Assembly (NCBI GenBank): GCA_024760905.1
Contig: CM045729.1
Span: 61,116,080 to 61,180,079 of the forward strand
Length of the DNA: 64,000 nt
Direction: 5' to 3'
From: Plotosus lineatus
Taxonomy: Eukaryota > Chordata > Actinopteri > Siluriformes > Plotosidae
In this document: positions 49,694 through 61,311 of the stretch, piece by piece
How the letters are laid out: each line of letters opens with the position of its first letter
How positions within the stretch are numbered: position 1 is the first letter of the stretch
Made by a program: the position numbers and the translations under genes
Notes under the pieces: model-generated
Told to the model about the DNA's origin: nothing
Database searches by the model: none
The model's input: only the letters and a program-made list of their open reading frames with translations

Positions 49694-50604
49694 CAGGGAT
49701 CCCTCACTTTCCGCGGTTAATTGGGACCGAGATCACCACGCCAACACCGAAATTGGCGAAGTAGGATCCCCCCTCCCGACTGACGTATAAGGACATGTAT
49801 ATATGTATATAATATCAATAAATACATATTCAATGCTATAAATGCTTATAATAACAATTAAACATTCAAAAATAATGTTTCCAATGATGTGCGATAGGAG
49901 AGTGTCAGCAAGAATGAAGGGAAAAGTGTACAAGACGGTGATGAGGCCAGCGATGTTGTATGACTTAGAAACAGTGGTGCTGAGAAAAAGGCAGGAGGCA
50001 GAGCTGGAGGTAGCAGAGATGAAAATGTTGAGGTTCTCTCTGGGAGTAACGAGGATGGATAGGATTAGGAATGAGCACATCAGAGGGACAGCCCTGAGGC
50101 TGGATTGAGATGGTTTGGACATGTACAGAGGAGAGATAGTGAGTATATTGGCAGTAGGATGCTGAGGTTGGAACTACCAGGCAGAAGGCCCAGAGGAAGA
50201 CCAAAGAAGAGATTTATGGATGTGGTGAAGGAAGACATGAAGGTCATTGGAGTCAGAGAAGAAGATGCAGAGGACAGGGTGAGATGGAGGCGGATGATTT
50301 GCTGTGGCAACCCCTGAAGGGAACAGCCGAAAGGAGAAGAAGAAGGAGAAGATGTGCACCTCACAACAATGTAACTAGTTTTGATGGGAGGTTTTGGGGT
50401 TGTTTTTTGTTTTGTGTTGGTTTAGGTTTTTTTTTTTTTTTTTTTTGCATAATTGGCTTTGTTCTTGCGGCATTTTCCTTAACTTTTCCCCCTATTCTTG
50501 CTTAATTTCCTTATTTTTTAATTTGATGAGTATTTAAAAAAAAAAAAAACCCGCGATGCACCGAAGCCGCGTGAATTGAAGCGCGAAGTAGCGAGGGAAC
50601 CTTA
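49694..50604. mobile_element. Element X split by an RTE 3' fragment
   Basis: Starts cagggatccctcactttccg and ends gcgcgaagtagcgagggaacc. The element X sequence stops at 49875 (aacattcaaaaataatg) and resumes at 50350 (gatgtgcacctcacaac). The intervening RTE piece replaced roughly 70 bp of element X. Confidence 0.75.
49876..50346 (+). mobile_element. 5'-truncated RTE LINE fragment
   Basis: Corresponds to the last ~480 bp of the full copy (MCDRRVSARMKGKVYKTVMR, SLGVTRMDRIRNEHIRGTA, then a ~25-bp deletion, MRWFGHVQRRDSEYIG, RPRGRPKKRFMDVVKEDMKV) and the LINE 3' end. The stretch is otherwise open, so it is a younger fragment. No clear target duplication. Confidence 0.85.
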
Positions 50605-50905
50605 TATTCGAATGACAGCATTTATAAAGGCTAGGGTTTTGAATGACGGCTTGCGCAGTTGTCAGAACTGCTAATAAAGGAATTAATTGACACCTTATGA
50701 CAAGATTACTTTCGTTATTAATAATTGAGTTGATATTGCACTATGGGCATGCGCCCCATTTTTTTCTTTACTGATGTGTACATTTTCCAGGTCATTTTGC
50801 CCATAATGTACACACATTAGTGTGTAAAATAAACATAAACTGAAGATTATCAGTACACAGTGAACGAGTTTAAAGATTGTTCTACTTTAATATTTCTCCT
50901 ACCAG

Positions 50906-51043
50906 AAAGAAGAAAAGGCCATGATTGCCAAGATGAACCGGCAGCGGACAAACAGCATCACTCACAACAGCTCACACTGGACTGACCAGCCATTTTATAA
51001 TCATCTGAGAGGCAACCAGGTCTCCAAAGAAATGAAGAGAATG
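50906..51043 (+). CDS. adcy5: adcy5 presumptive exon 8: C1b region, type 5 diagnostic
   Basis: A 138-bp, 46-codon exon, phase 0 at both ends (acceptor ctcctaccag, donor agaatg|gtaaga). It encodes [40 protein letters not shown] and KEMKRM. This C1b stretch is unlike type 6 (which has AMLAKLQRTRANSMEG) and close to mammalian type 5 (...RQRTNSIGHN..., [10 protein letters not shown]), so it is the best evidence for the paralogue. RQRTNS fits a basophilic kinase site, but function there is not shown. C1b is regulatory and largely disordered. Confidence 0.96.
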
Positions 51044-52061
51044 GTAAGAGAAATGCACACAGAAACATTCTTACACTCCAGCCGACCTTCATCAAGCATA
51101 CTTTTCCTGTAATTACTGGCCGAGCACTGCCTAGATAAAAGATTTCAGCATGCTTCGGCACATTTAATAGCTTTACGAACAATGTCAGACAGGGACCCTT
51201 CCAGGGTGTTTACAGCATCATGTTCGCATTGGCTTTTAATTACTTTGAGTCACACCAATTACCACTTCAGTGTCTGAATATTTTTTCCATTGAAAATGAA
51301 CTAAACCTGAGTTCTATAGATGTCTATAGTGGTGTTCAGGTCTCTTCTCCTCTTTGTACCCAAGATTGTGTCGCTAATCTCTCCTCTTTTCCTTGCCTGT
51401 ATGGCCCAAAAGAAATGACCCTCTGATTAAATAAGGCAGACTCGCCTTACACGAAGTCCTCGGGGATTTAATCAGGCAAAGTGGAACCTGCAAACAGGCC
51501 GAATGCGAGGCCAATAGGGAAATGCTTTATTGCACTTTCTTTCCATTATTTAGTTGACTTCCACTTTGCTAATACAATTGTGAAGGCGCACAGATCTGGG
51601 CTAATTGATGTGACCATGTCTGACTGAGCAAAAAAAAAACAACCTAACAACGGGAATTTAAACATGCATCGTTTTCCTGATTATTTTTGGCATTTAGGCA
51701 ATGTTCATCTCTCATCCCATCACCATTCAGCAGTGTTAATTAAGTAGTACTTAATGTAAATATTCCTCATGCGCAACATTTCTGAACCATGAAAGACAGC
51801 ACATCCTGTTTTCAGCCCTCTACATTCACGGTGGTCTTGTGAAAGAAGTTACTTTACACCTGAGTGCTCTCCAGACTGCTGTGATTATGAGAACGTCGAA
51901 AGGCAGCGGCGTACACATGGGAATGGGCTTTTATTCACAGTGTTCATGGCTGCTTAAGTTCCATTATATTCTTAAACTTAAACACACTGCAAAATATGAG
52001 ATTATCCAGGTATTTATTAACTTGTTCTAAACCAATTCTTAAATTTAACTTCGATGTACAT

Positions 52062-52300
52062 TGGTGGTTGGTACAGTGGTTAGCATGTCCGCTTCACAGC
52101 AGGTAGGTCCCGGGTTACAGCAGGTAGGTCCCTGGTTTGATTACTAGCCTCAGGCATTTCTGTGTGGGGTTTCCATGTTCTCCAAGTGCTTGAGTTGGTT
52201 TCCTCCAGGTATTCTGGTTTCCTCTGACAGTCTTAAAATATGCACAGTAAGCTAATTGGCTGTTCAAAAAAAACTGAATGAATGGTTGAATAAATGTACA
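52062..52300 (+). mobile_element. SINE-C copy with a small internal duplication
   Basis: Head ggttggtacagtggttagc. The stretch acagcaggtaggtccc occurs twice (52096-52111 and 52116-52131), just before the B-box-like ggtttgattac; then tcctccaggtattctgg and gctaattggctgttc, ending in gaatgaatgg. Confidence 0.7.
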
Positions 52301-52365
52301 TTGGCGTGATTGTATAAAATCGACACAATATACCAATTTTTAATTAGGTTTGCATTATTCTCTTA

Positions 52366-52758
52366 CTTTCTTCTTCTTCGTTTCCTTTCGGCTGTTCTCT
52401 TCAGGAGTCGCCACAGGGAATCATCTGCCTCCGTCTTCATGGAAGTCATTAATGATTTGCATGTTTGATTTGACATAGGTTTTTACGTTGGATGCCCTTC
52501 CTGACACAACCCTTTAGCAAGAGGCAGAAACACACTGACGGCTATACAGCTACTCTTTACAAAAGTCAGCAATGGTTCTTTTACATGAACCTCTCACCAT
52601 AGACAGTGAGAGACATGGCCTGCCTTTGATAACCCAGTTATCTGCACTGGTGGGGGTTTGGGGGAGGTGCAGTGAGAACCTTGTGGAGAGTCGGATTTGA
52701 ACCCCGAACCTTAGGATCAACGACCCAGAACCTTTTACCACCAGCCCATCACTGCCCC
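52366..52758 (-). mobile_element. SINE-B1 copy, full length
   Basis: On the - strand: head (gggcagtgatgggctggtgg), B box (ggttcaaatccgactc), central domain, then the RTE-like part (caggaagggcatccaacg, gattccctgtggcgactcc, agccgaaaggaaac). A ~30-bp insertion (tccatgaagacgg...) separates the two RTE-derived pieces; it matches the gatggaggcggatgatt part of the LINE 3' end. Confidence 0.8.
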
Positions 52759-53910
52759 TTTTGTATTATTACCTGAGATGTGTTTTTTGTGCTTTTTTAA
52801 AATGGTATGAAAAGCATATAGGATGAGACAGACTGATTTTGCAGATGTACCTCTACGTTTAATTCCATAGCTTTGATATAATTGGCACATAGTGTTCATA
52901 GTTGTGGATGGCAGAGTTGGATGCTAGCCAGTCAGAAGCTACTTGCATCTTTAAAATGTAAAGGCACAGCCTCAATCTAATTAAGCTTTGGTTTTCATAC
53001 CAGCACAAGAAAAAAGAACTGAGGTGTTTTTTTATGTAAACAAGCTTTCAAACTTTACAAATGCATCAAGGGGAATAATATTAAACAAATAGTGCATGGT
53101 GTCTAATTATAGTCTCAATCATTTTATCATGAAACAGTAATTATTGCTACAGTTTTGGACCATATGAGACATTTTGGTTCGGACTGGCCGTGAGAACAAT
53201 GAACATTGAGAGTATGTTCTTAATGAAAATCTTTATTGTTGCTGCCTATTTTTTTCCTTTTAGAGCACACCATGTGAAATTGTTTTTTTTTTTTCAGGCT
53301 TCGCCCAGTGTTGGCTCTTGTCTGTCCCCTGTGTCTTTGTGGAAAATGCAAATTTCAATATAGCAGTGATTTCTAAATTTACTTGGGCTTGTATTTAATT
53401 TCAGACTTTCTGAACCCAAAATATTTAATGTTGTGCAAAGTTTTAAGCCATTCACAGTCAGTAATAAAGTAAAATCAATAAATAGTCATGGGATTTGAAA
53501 GTGAGGAATGTAATCCTTATCCAGGAAAGGCTCTGTCTTTGGGTTTTGCAGATTGTAGGTGGAGCGTTGCCATCAAAAATAAACTCAGTCCACGCAACTC
53601 TTCTGTCCTTTGAGGCTGGAGTGGATGTCGTGATTTGTGTTACTCTGTACAACTGACAACAGAGCAGTTCCTGTGCTTAGCTTGCTTAGACAACATCCTG
53701 GAAGATTCAGGGCTTGTGAGGAAAAAAATTGCACACTTCATTGAAGATAGTTCTCTCAAGTCAGGGCTGGAGACTCATATGGGAGGGCAATACATTTTTA
53801 ATTTCCTTTCCATTTAAAGCGAGAGACCAAGTCTATAATCCTTGATGAATCTCACTTCCTTATTTAGACAGTCCAACGGAATCTGACTGGATTGTCTTAT
53901 TTCAGTGTAT

Positions 53911-54400
53911 GTAGATTATTATGCAAAAGTGTATAAGACGGTGTTGAGGCCAGTGATGTTGTATGGTTTAGAGACAGTGGCACTGAGGAAAAGATAGGAG
54001 GCAGAGCTGGAGGTAGCAGAGATGAACATGTTGAGGTTCTCTTTGGGAGTAACGAGGATGGATAGGATCAGGAATGAGTACATCAGAAGGACAGCACATG
54101 TAAGATGTTTTGGAGACAAAGTCAGAGAGGCTAGATTGAGATGGTTTGGACATGTACAGAGGAGGGATAGTGAGTATATTGGTAGTAGGATGCTGAGGTT
54201 GGAACTACCAGGCAGAAGGTCTAGAGGAAGACCAAAAAGAAGATTTATGGATGTGGTTTAGGAGGACATGAAGGTAGTTGGCGGAAGAGAAGAAGATGCA
54301 TAGGATAGGGAAAAATGGAGACAGATGATTCGCTGTGGCGACCCCTCAAGGGAGCAGCCGAAAGGAAAAGAAGAAAGAAGAAGTAGTAGATTAGTATGCA
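53911..54400 (+). mobile_element. 5'-truncated RTE LINE with 15-bp target duplication
   Basis: Body 53926-54385 is flanked by gtagattattatgca (53911-53925) and gtagattagtatgca (54386-54400), one mismatch. It encodes the C-terminal RTE region (VYKTV-like start, SLGVTRMDRIRNEYIRRTAH, ARLRWFGHVQRRDSEYIG) with a TAG after RKR (53996) and a frame break near 54261, then the LINE 3' end. Confidence 0.9.
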
Positions 54401-54494
54401 CTCCAGTTACTTACATTGAGGTTTTTATAATATAGTCCTTTTTTATAAAAAAAAAAAATCACAATTATCTAATATCTGTTATCATAATATATAT

Positions 54495-54828
54495 TCACTC
54501 ATTTGCTGAACCACTTAATCCTAGTAGGGACTTGGGGAGGCTGGAGCTTATCTCAGCTGAGACAAGGAGAAGGCAGTGTACACCACAAATGGATTATTAG
54601 TCCGTCGCAGGATAACACACACACACAGTTGTTTACACTCACTCTCAGGGGCAATTTGGGACAGCCAGGTTTGCTGAAAGGAAGACAAATGAGTACCTGG
54701 AGTAAACCCACACAAGAACAGGGAGAACATGCACACTCCACCCAGAAATGCCCAAGCTCAGGACGTGAACCAAGGGCCTTCTTTCTGTGAGGTGGATGTG
54801 ATAACCTGTATGCTACTGTGCCACCCCA
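54495..54828 (-). mobile_element. SINE-C copy
   Basis: On the - strand: head (gtggcacagtagcatacagg), B-box region (ggttcacgtcctgagc), gtgtgcatgttctccctg, then a shortened middle and a tail with aagtggttcagcaaatgag. A short (AC)n lies at 54617-54626. Confidence 0.7.
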
Positions 54829-55138
54829 ATAATATCTATGTGAACAATAAATGCTGTGATGCAGTTTTCTTGAAAAAATAATGGGGCATACCCACCCTGT
54901 AGTGTTTTATTCGTCAGCAGTTGGCATGTGATTATATATTTTACTTTATTTATGTACATACCCTCATCGTTTTAGCATGTAATATTGTGGCACGTTGTTG
55001 AGACTGTGTAGTTCCTTTGAAGATTTATTCATTAAAATTAGTGAACAGTTCTCACTGTAGTGTTTGTTTTCCTCCTTCGTGTTAATAGTTAATAGTGAGT
55101 AGATGTGGTTCTGACTGGGTTAATGCTTTTCTAGTGAG

Positions 55139-55147
<9 letters not shown>

Positions 55148-55173
<26 letters not shown>

Positions 55174-55174
55174 C
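55148..55174. repeat. (TC)n/(TA)n tract
   Basis: ctctctctctc passing into about 12 TA units. A frame over it encodes only Tyr/Ile. Confidence 0.9.
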
Positions 55175-55624
55175 GTAGGAATCTATAAAATATGAATTTT
55201 CCTTTGTCAACTCGTTCCTATACATGACCTCAGAGCACATTACAGCAGAAGGCAACTTGAAGTCAGCCCTGCAGTGCACTCACGGACTCGTTCATCAGAA
55301 CACAGCTCCCAAAGCAGATCATCAAACACATCCCACACTTTGTGTGAAGCAGTCACATGCATCCCCTCGGGACCCCCTCATCTAAAAACAGTGCAACATG
55401 ACCATGTGGCGCTTTCTGTCTGTGTTTCTATGGGTCCTCCCACTATACTAAATTAATGCTGAGGAGACTCATGCATGTTTACAGCAGGACTCAGCTCTCA
55501 CGGGGTCCTTGGATGTGACCTCCCACAGATAATAGTGTTTACTTTCACTAATCCTTCCCATATCAACTATTCTATGCTCCCTCTCTCATGCAAAATAAAT
55601 TAGTCTTGTAATGAATGATGGCGT

Positions 55625-55658
55625 GGGGGGGGGGGGGGGGGGTGGGGGGGGGGGGGGG
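55625..55658. repeat. Double poly(G) run
   Basis: 18 G's, one T, then 15 G's on the + strand. It could form a G-quadruplex and is prone to sequencing error. Confidence 0.95.
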
Positions 55659-55763
55659 TTGTTCATTATTGTTGGAGCAGGAATAGAGAACCTACTGCAA
55701 TATGCATAGGCAATCTGCTTTTGTGAGATAGGCTGAAGACCATGTTTTTGACGTGTTAGATCC

Positions 55764-56845
55764 ATTTAGGCCAGGGGTCACCAACATGGTGCCCGTGGGC
55801 ACCAGGTCGCCCACAAGGACAACACGAGTGTCTCGCGAGCCTGACGTGGCTCTTTTGATGACTGCATCCGGCTCTCAGATAAATCAGGTGGCCTTTCTTT
55901 CTTAACAGAATAACAAACATATAATTTCGCTGTCATTTAAATAAAAATACAGAAAAAAGCCATCATATAAAACAAAAACATAAGTAAACCTCACGCATTT
56001 CAATCTATACATCTACAGTATTTTCAATGCCACTTGTCACTGTGGCGCGCAGCGGAGAGCCAATCCTTTCTGTACTAAAGTGTGTGAGCAGTGCCGGTGC
56101 CATGAAACTCTAATTTTATTGGATTATACGCAACAGCCTGCGCGAGTTCAGTGTCTGTAACGAGTCTTAACGAGAATTTCCGACTTTTGTCGGAATTCAG
56201 CAAAATTGTCGGATAAAGTCGGATTTTTATGTTATGTTATGCCGTTTTGCAGTTTTCCGTTGGATTTTAAAAATGTCACCCGCAACCAGACACTGCCAAG
56301 TTGGAATTTCCGACTTTTGTCACAGTGTCGACTTTTCGACTTTAAGTAACCGTGCTTACTCCCCCGGGCCCGTGCGCTCGCATGTACTCAGACATGGTTT
56401 TCACTGGAAGGCTTGGTAACTCTCTGAACTCTTGCTATATTCTCTCATAATACTTGATTTATGTTATTTAGCGCCATATTGGTTTTGCTGAATGTTCGTA
56501 ATCGATCATGCATGTAACATTGCCAAGAATGCCGGCATGGTTTTACACTTTACACTTCACATTCAGAGTCGTATTATAATCTAAAATTGTTGGTCTCAGT
56601 ATTAAAACATTTATTTGGCTCTCAGAGGATTAGATTTTAATTATTTTTTTTTGGCTCTATTAATCAAAAAAGTTCCTGACCCCGACATAGATAAATATCA
56701 TTAATTATCAATAATAAGATATAATTAAAGGTAAATTGAGCAAATTTATGTCACAAGTGTGTATCAACTTGGTAGCCCTTCGCATTAATTGGTACCCAAG
56801 AAGTAGCTCTCGATTTCAAAAAGGTTGGTGACCCCTGATTTAGGC
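55764..56845. mobile_element. hAT transposon with perfect 8-bp target duplication
   Basis: Element 55772-56837 is flanked by atttaggc (55764-55771, 56838-56845), with perfect 14-bp terminal inverted repeats caggggtcaccaac. Inner sequences on both sides mention the same degenerate motif (ggctcttttga left; agctctcgatttc right). About 1066 bp without a transposase frame, so nonautonomous. The intact ends suggest a fairly recent insertion. Confidence 0.88.
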
Positions 56846-57187
56846 AGTTATGAATTGGATCACACCTGACTGTGATCTGTTGTGGAAAATGTTTAAACTC
56901 TTTTAAATTCTTTCTGTGAACTCCTACTTTTATTATGTAAAGCTGCTTTGCGACAATGTGAACTGTAAAAAGAGCCACAATTAAAACTGACCAATTCAGT
57001 TTATTCAGATCTAATCTGTTAGTAAAGTGAGTAAAATGAGTATTCCTTTACATTTATACATTATTCTGTATATTCATAAATTGTGTGCATTGTAAAGCTT
57101 ATTAAAATTAAACCTCTAACTATTTCCCGTCGACCAGAACTCTGAGATGAAGCCTGCATTTTGCTTATGCTCAGCTGTCTGAAATTC

Positions 57188-57383
57188 ATTCATTTATTTA
57201 CTGAACTGCTTAATTCTGTTAAGTTAAGGTGCCCATTGAGAGTGGGGCTTGAACCTTAGGATCAGTGATCCAGCAGGCCACCACTGCCTGTCTAGGGGAA
57301 GTTTGAAATATTAATTTAGTCATTGGGCTGTGGGAGGAGTACAAGGAGAGAGCCTACACAGGCACATTCATATGCCACACAGA
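57188..57383 (-). mobile_element. Deleted SINE-B2 and SINE-C fragments
   Basis: 57188-57288: SINE tail (ctgaactgcttaattctg) directly joined to the SINE-B head (gagtggggcttgaacc, ccaccactgcc), with the centre missing. 57289-57383: a SINE-C middle fragment (gggctgtgggaggag, agcctacacaggcac). Confidence 0.55.
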
Positions 57384-57427
57384 AGCATTTACATTTATGG
57401 CATTTGTAGCCTTATCCAGAGCAACTT

Positions 57428-57462
<35 letters not shown>

Positions 57463-57600
57463 TGAGCTCTTGAGGAATGAGTGGCAGTTTGGTGGTCCTG
57501 GGATTTGATCCACTGGTCTTTTGATCAGTAATTCAGAGCCTTAACCACCTGAGCCACCTTTGCACTTAAGCCAGAAGCAGCCTCCCCATGCTTAAGACTT
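57384..57600 (-). mobile_element. tRNA-derived SINE (local family SINE-E) with internal (TA)n
   Basis: Left part acatttatggcatttgtagcc and ttatccagagcaacttac, then (TA)n at 57432-57462. The right part ttgatccactggtc and gccttaaccacctgagccac is a tRNA-like head on the - strand. Only copy in the window. Confidence 0.6.
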
Positions 57601-57681
57601 AAAGCCTGCGGTGAAGTGTCTAGATGTGATCCAGTTCATAAATTATTAACATAAAGCTGGAACCAGAAACACTATTATTAA

Positions 57682-57684
<3 letters not shown>

Positions 57685-57763
<79 letters not shown>
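57685..57763. repeat. (TA)n microsatellite
   Basis: About 39 TA units. Confidence 0.95.
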
Positions 57764-57767
<4 letters not shown>

Positions 57768-57819
57768 TTTTATTTTTTCTGATACTGTATACTGTATTAA
57801 TCTGGTAAGGGAAATTATT

Positions 57820-57945
57820 TGTCTCTATATTTAATTCCCGCATCCCACCACCACCATACATTTTCCCTGCTGTTTCGGGAGTCAAACCAGCAACCTTGCA
57901 CTCCCAAAACTGCTTCTTTAACTGAGGCTGCCCTCAAAATGATAC
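57820..57945 (-). mobile_element. SINE-D head fragment
   Basis: cccgcatcccaccaccaccat, then ggagtcaaaccagcaacc (B-box region inverted) and cttaactgaggctgccc (A-box region inverted), matching the head of the copy at 39985-40255. Confidence 0.6.
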
Positions 57946-58320
57946 AGATGCAAATATTATTATTATAAGTGTGAAGGGGTGGATATGGATGATAATATAT
58001 TCACAAATGATGAAGCTGCAGTTTATTTAGTTCCTTTTAAATCTCACTTCTTTCAGATTTTTGACTCTGTACTTTTGCCATGATCCAGGTGGTGTCACTG
58101 TTGTGCTGATCTGTACTTAAAAAGTAAAAAAAAAAAAAAAAAAAAACAGACAATCCTGCTGAATTGGTTCTGTTTGATTCCTGCTGGGGTCAGTGTTGTG
58201 CACAGACCAGTACACCGATTATCTGTGCATCTGTATTTCTTCCAGATTTTTCCATCCTTTTTATTCATTTATCATTAATAAATAGCCAAACATCACTGTT
58301 GTTGTTGTTTTTCACTTCAG

Positions 58321-58343
58321 GGTTTTGAAGACCCCAAGGACAA
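58321..58343 (+). CDS. adcy5: adcy5 presumptive exon 9: 23-nt microexon
   Basis: acceptor tttttcacttcag, donor ggacaa|gtaagt. The 23 nt encode GFEDPKD plus two bases of a Lys codon (AA|A) completed by the next exon. In mammalian type 5 the residues after KEMKRM are GFEDPKDK, so this microexon fills the gap exactly; without it the frame would shift. It belongs to the C1b regulatory region. Too short for any frame-based gene finder, it was found by walking the protein across the intron. Confidence 0.93.
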
Positions 58344-59091
58344 GTAAGTAGTAATCCTTACTCCTCTTCCTGCCTAATTCTGGTTCACCAATTGTGGTAA
58401 TAAAAAAAATCCACTGATTGCAAGTTATGCTTTTACTGACACCTTGAAAAGCTGCTGGGCAACCTCACTTTTATTAGCACAATCATAATATTGGCTATAA
58501 CATAATCCTCAAAGTTCAGATCTGTCTATCTGTGGAGTGTGACAGAATATCACCCAGTATTCTTTCAAGTTGACACTGGAGGACATGCTTACTGTTTCAT
58601 TCTGGATGTGGGGAATGTAATGCATGAGAAGCTGTTACTGCTGAATCATTGGATTAATTGTGTTATTCTGTTCATAATTGCATGAACTATCAAATATCTT
58701 TCATCAAATGACTTGCACTCAAGTTGATCCAGATTAAAAGTAATGTGTTTAGATAATGCTAAGTTATAAAATATTGGAGGATCATAAATTATTTAAATGC
58801 TTGAAATCTTCAGGTCTTGCTGTCATTTTGCGATCGTGATTAGATTGAATGCCATGCGTTCACGATGAATAAAACATGCCCATGAACAGCCTGCATGACA
58901 TAATGATATACTGTGAATAAGAAATGTGATTTGTTGGACTGCTGCTACATGTTGTTATGTGGTGGGCTGAACTGAGGGCTCTATGGTGGGGCATGCCTGT
59001 GGATGACCGTCGAGATGTAAGCTAAGAGTCAGGCGAGGCAGAAAGTGGAACAACGGTCTCGTCTTGTGTTATCTAGACATTTCATTTTCAG
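58344..59091. other. adcy5 intron, 748 bp
   Basis: gtaagt ... tttcattttcag. No repeats recognised. Confidence 0.85.
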
Positions 59092-59236
59092 AAATACTCA
59101 GGAAAACCTGAACCCAGAGGATGAAGTGGATGAGTTTTTGGGTCGTGCCATTGACGCTCGCAGCATTGACCGCCTGCGATCTGAACATGTGAAGAAATTC
59201 CTCCTGACTTTTCGAGAGAGGGATCTGGAAAAGAAG
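59092..59236 (+). CDS. adcy5: adcy5 presumptive exon 10: C1b to start of M2
   Basis: A 145-bp exon, phase 2 in and phase 0 out (donor gaaaagaag|gtattt). It encodes [40 protein letters not shown] and RERDLEKK. The block is conserved between types 5 and 6, but IDRLRSEHV follows type 5 (type 6: IDQLRKDHV). In the family it precedes the cytosolic linker into the second membrane block M2, whose exon (beginning Tyr-Ser-Lys in mammals) I could not find before 64000. Confidence 0.96.
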
Positions 59237-59723
59237 GTATTTTTTAGAGGCAGTAATGTTCTTAAAGAGAACATTTCATAATTTAGGGAGTGATTACAAC
59301 AGATGCTATAGAAAAGTGACTGACCAGGAATGTCAATTCGCTGCTGTTGCTTTTCATGCTCAAATTTGACATACAACATTTATGCCATCACATTTTGGCC
59401 AACTGGTTTGTGAACTCATCACCAAAATGTTTGAACATGTTTGGAATTTTCACAAATGACACTCTGGCACGGAGTAGTCTCGAACTCTTTTCAAACACGT
59501 CACAAGACGGTCGCAAAGTCGTCATTTTGCTCTCGAGCAATGTGTATTCTGTATATTTTGCCATCATTCATATTTTACCTGCATTTTGTTTGCACTATGA
59601 ACGTGCAAATAAAATACGAAAGTTTGAGAACAAAAAGCAAACAAAATATGAATGCTTTATGACAGGAGATATTGCAAGCCAATTGCAAATGACATCGATT
59701 GCAAAAAATTTCACATGACCTGC

Positions 59724-59973
59724 TCACGACTTTTGCGTCTGTCTGTCTTCCTTTCGGCTTTTTCCCTTTTACTCGGGAGTCGCCACAGCGAATCATCTTT
59801 ATTCGCACGTTTTGATTTGGCAGAGGTTTTTACGTCGGATGCTCTTCCTGTCACAACCTTTTTAGCAAGGGACAGAAACACGCTGACGACTTTGCGGCCT
59901 ACTCTTTACGAAAGTCAGCAATGGTTCTTTTACATGCCTCTCACCATAGACAGTGAGGTTCACGACTTTTGCG
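59724..59973 (-). mobile_element. Headless SINE-B1 with perfect 14-bp target duplication
   Basis: Element 59738-59959 is flanked by tcacgacttttgcg (59724-59737, 59960-59973). It holds the RTE-derived tail and the end of the central domain but stops before the tRNA-like head: a 5'-truncated insertion, as expected for LINE-driven retroposition. Confidence 0.9.
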
Positions 59974-60332
59974 TGTTATACGTATTTAAACTGCAAAATA
60001 TTCACTTGCATTTGAAATCGCAAAACATCTTGATGTGAATTTCAAAATTCACCAAAAAAAAAATATATCACCCACCTGATTTGCATAAGTCGCTTTTCAA
60101 TCGCACTCCTAGTGCTAGAACCCCCTAAAATGTTTATCTACAGTCTTCAATTCATTAACAATTAAAAAAGACAAAAGTTTTCACTGTATACATATATCAG
60201 CACAAAAAGATATTAAAGGTGTTCATTCACATGTTAGGTATATTAAATAAACATCAACTATACTAGTAGTATAAGCCCCGGAAGATAAAATCGAATTGGC
60301 CATCGGGTCTTTCTGAAGGTAAAAAAGAGGTC

Positions 60333-60632
60333 AAGTCTGTTGGGTTTTTACAACTGAGCCTTGTGGCTCATCAGGCCGGTGCTTATCCCCGGTTTCTGTA
60401 GCGTGAAGCGACTAGGAGTTCAACTCCCCCTGGATGGAACGCTAGTCCATCGCAGGTTACCTTCCCAGTATATTTTTACTGGTACCCATTTACACTGCTG
60501 GGTGAACAGAGGCTCACTTGTGGTTGAGACTTTGCCCAGGGGTCTTAGCACAGTGAGGGTTTCAGTGGGATTTGAACTCACAACCTCCCGATCATGAGCG
60601 CAGTACCCTAACCACTACGCCACCGGCCCCAC
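60333..60632 (-). mobile_element. SINE-A copy
   Basis: tgttgggtttttacaactg on the left, gcctgatgagccac inverted, and the head ending ccaccggcccc on the right. Full length. Confidence 0.85.
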
Positions 60633-61311
60633 ACTGGCTTTCTGAAACCATTTGCTTATTCCTGTACACAAGTGTCAATGACGCCTGCAACAGGCCATGA
60701 TATTAGTAAACATTGCTGTCTTTTTCCATTTCTATTCATTTGATGGCAGACTTTTCCAATTTCTACAAATCGGTGTTTCGTTGCATTAACGTGGTGGACA
60801 CAATATAGATATTGCATGTAGCAGTTTGTTTAACCCAGGGGGAGATTAGAGATCTGTTCTCGAATTGGGAGGTTCGGGATACATGTCTGATTTTGACCAC
60901 AATAACTCCAAAAGCTAATGCACAGTGCTATTAATAATGCTGAAAAGTTTCCATGAAATTTAAACCAAATGTGGGTCAGTGGACAGTGTTTTGAAGAATT
61001 TTTTTTTTTAACAAGGATCAAGAAATCACGGTCACAAAGGGAGGGGGGACCATAATTCTATATCATCTGCCACCACAACCCATGTAAAGACGAAATTAAA
61101 CTACCTTGGTGGAGCTCTGTGACGTCTGAATGCATTTCTAGTTGTTATTATGATTGTAAATAAACTCAGAACCGAAACAAAATGTAAAAAAGGTGAATAA
61201 GAGACACTAAGCCCGTCAACTGAGGTGGTCTCACCTGGAAACATTTCTATTTAGCCAAAATTAACTAATAATGCATGACAAAGCGCATAGGCTATTCACT
61301 ATTGAACGAGT

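Larger units (their letters stand above)
48875..50905. other. adcy5 intron, 2031 bp
   Basis: Donor gtcaga, acceptor tttctcctaccag. It holds a SINE-C (49126-49400) and element X with an RTE fragment (49694-50604). 50605-50905 shows nothing recognisable. Confidence 0.85.
51044..58320. other. adcy5 intron, 7277 bp
   Basis: Donor gtaaga, acceptor tttttcacttcag. Repeats are listed separately. 51044-52061, 52760-53910 and 54829-55147 show no recognisable repeat or gene. Confidence 0.85.
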
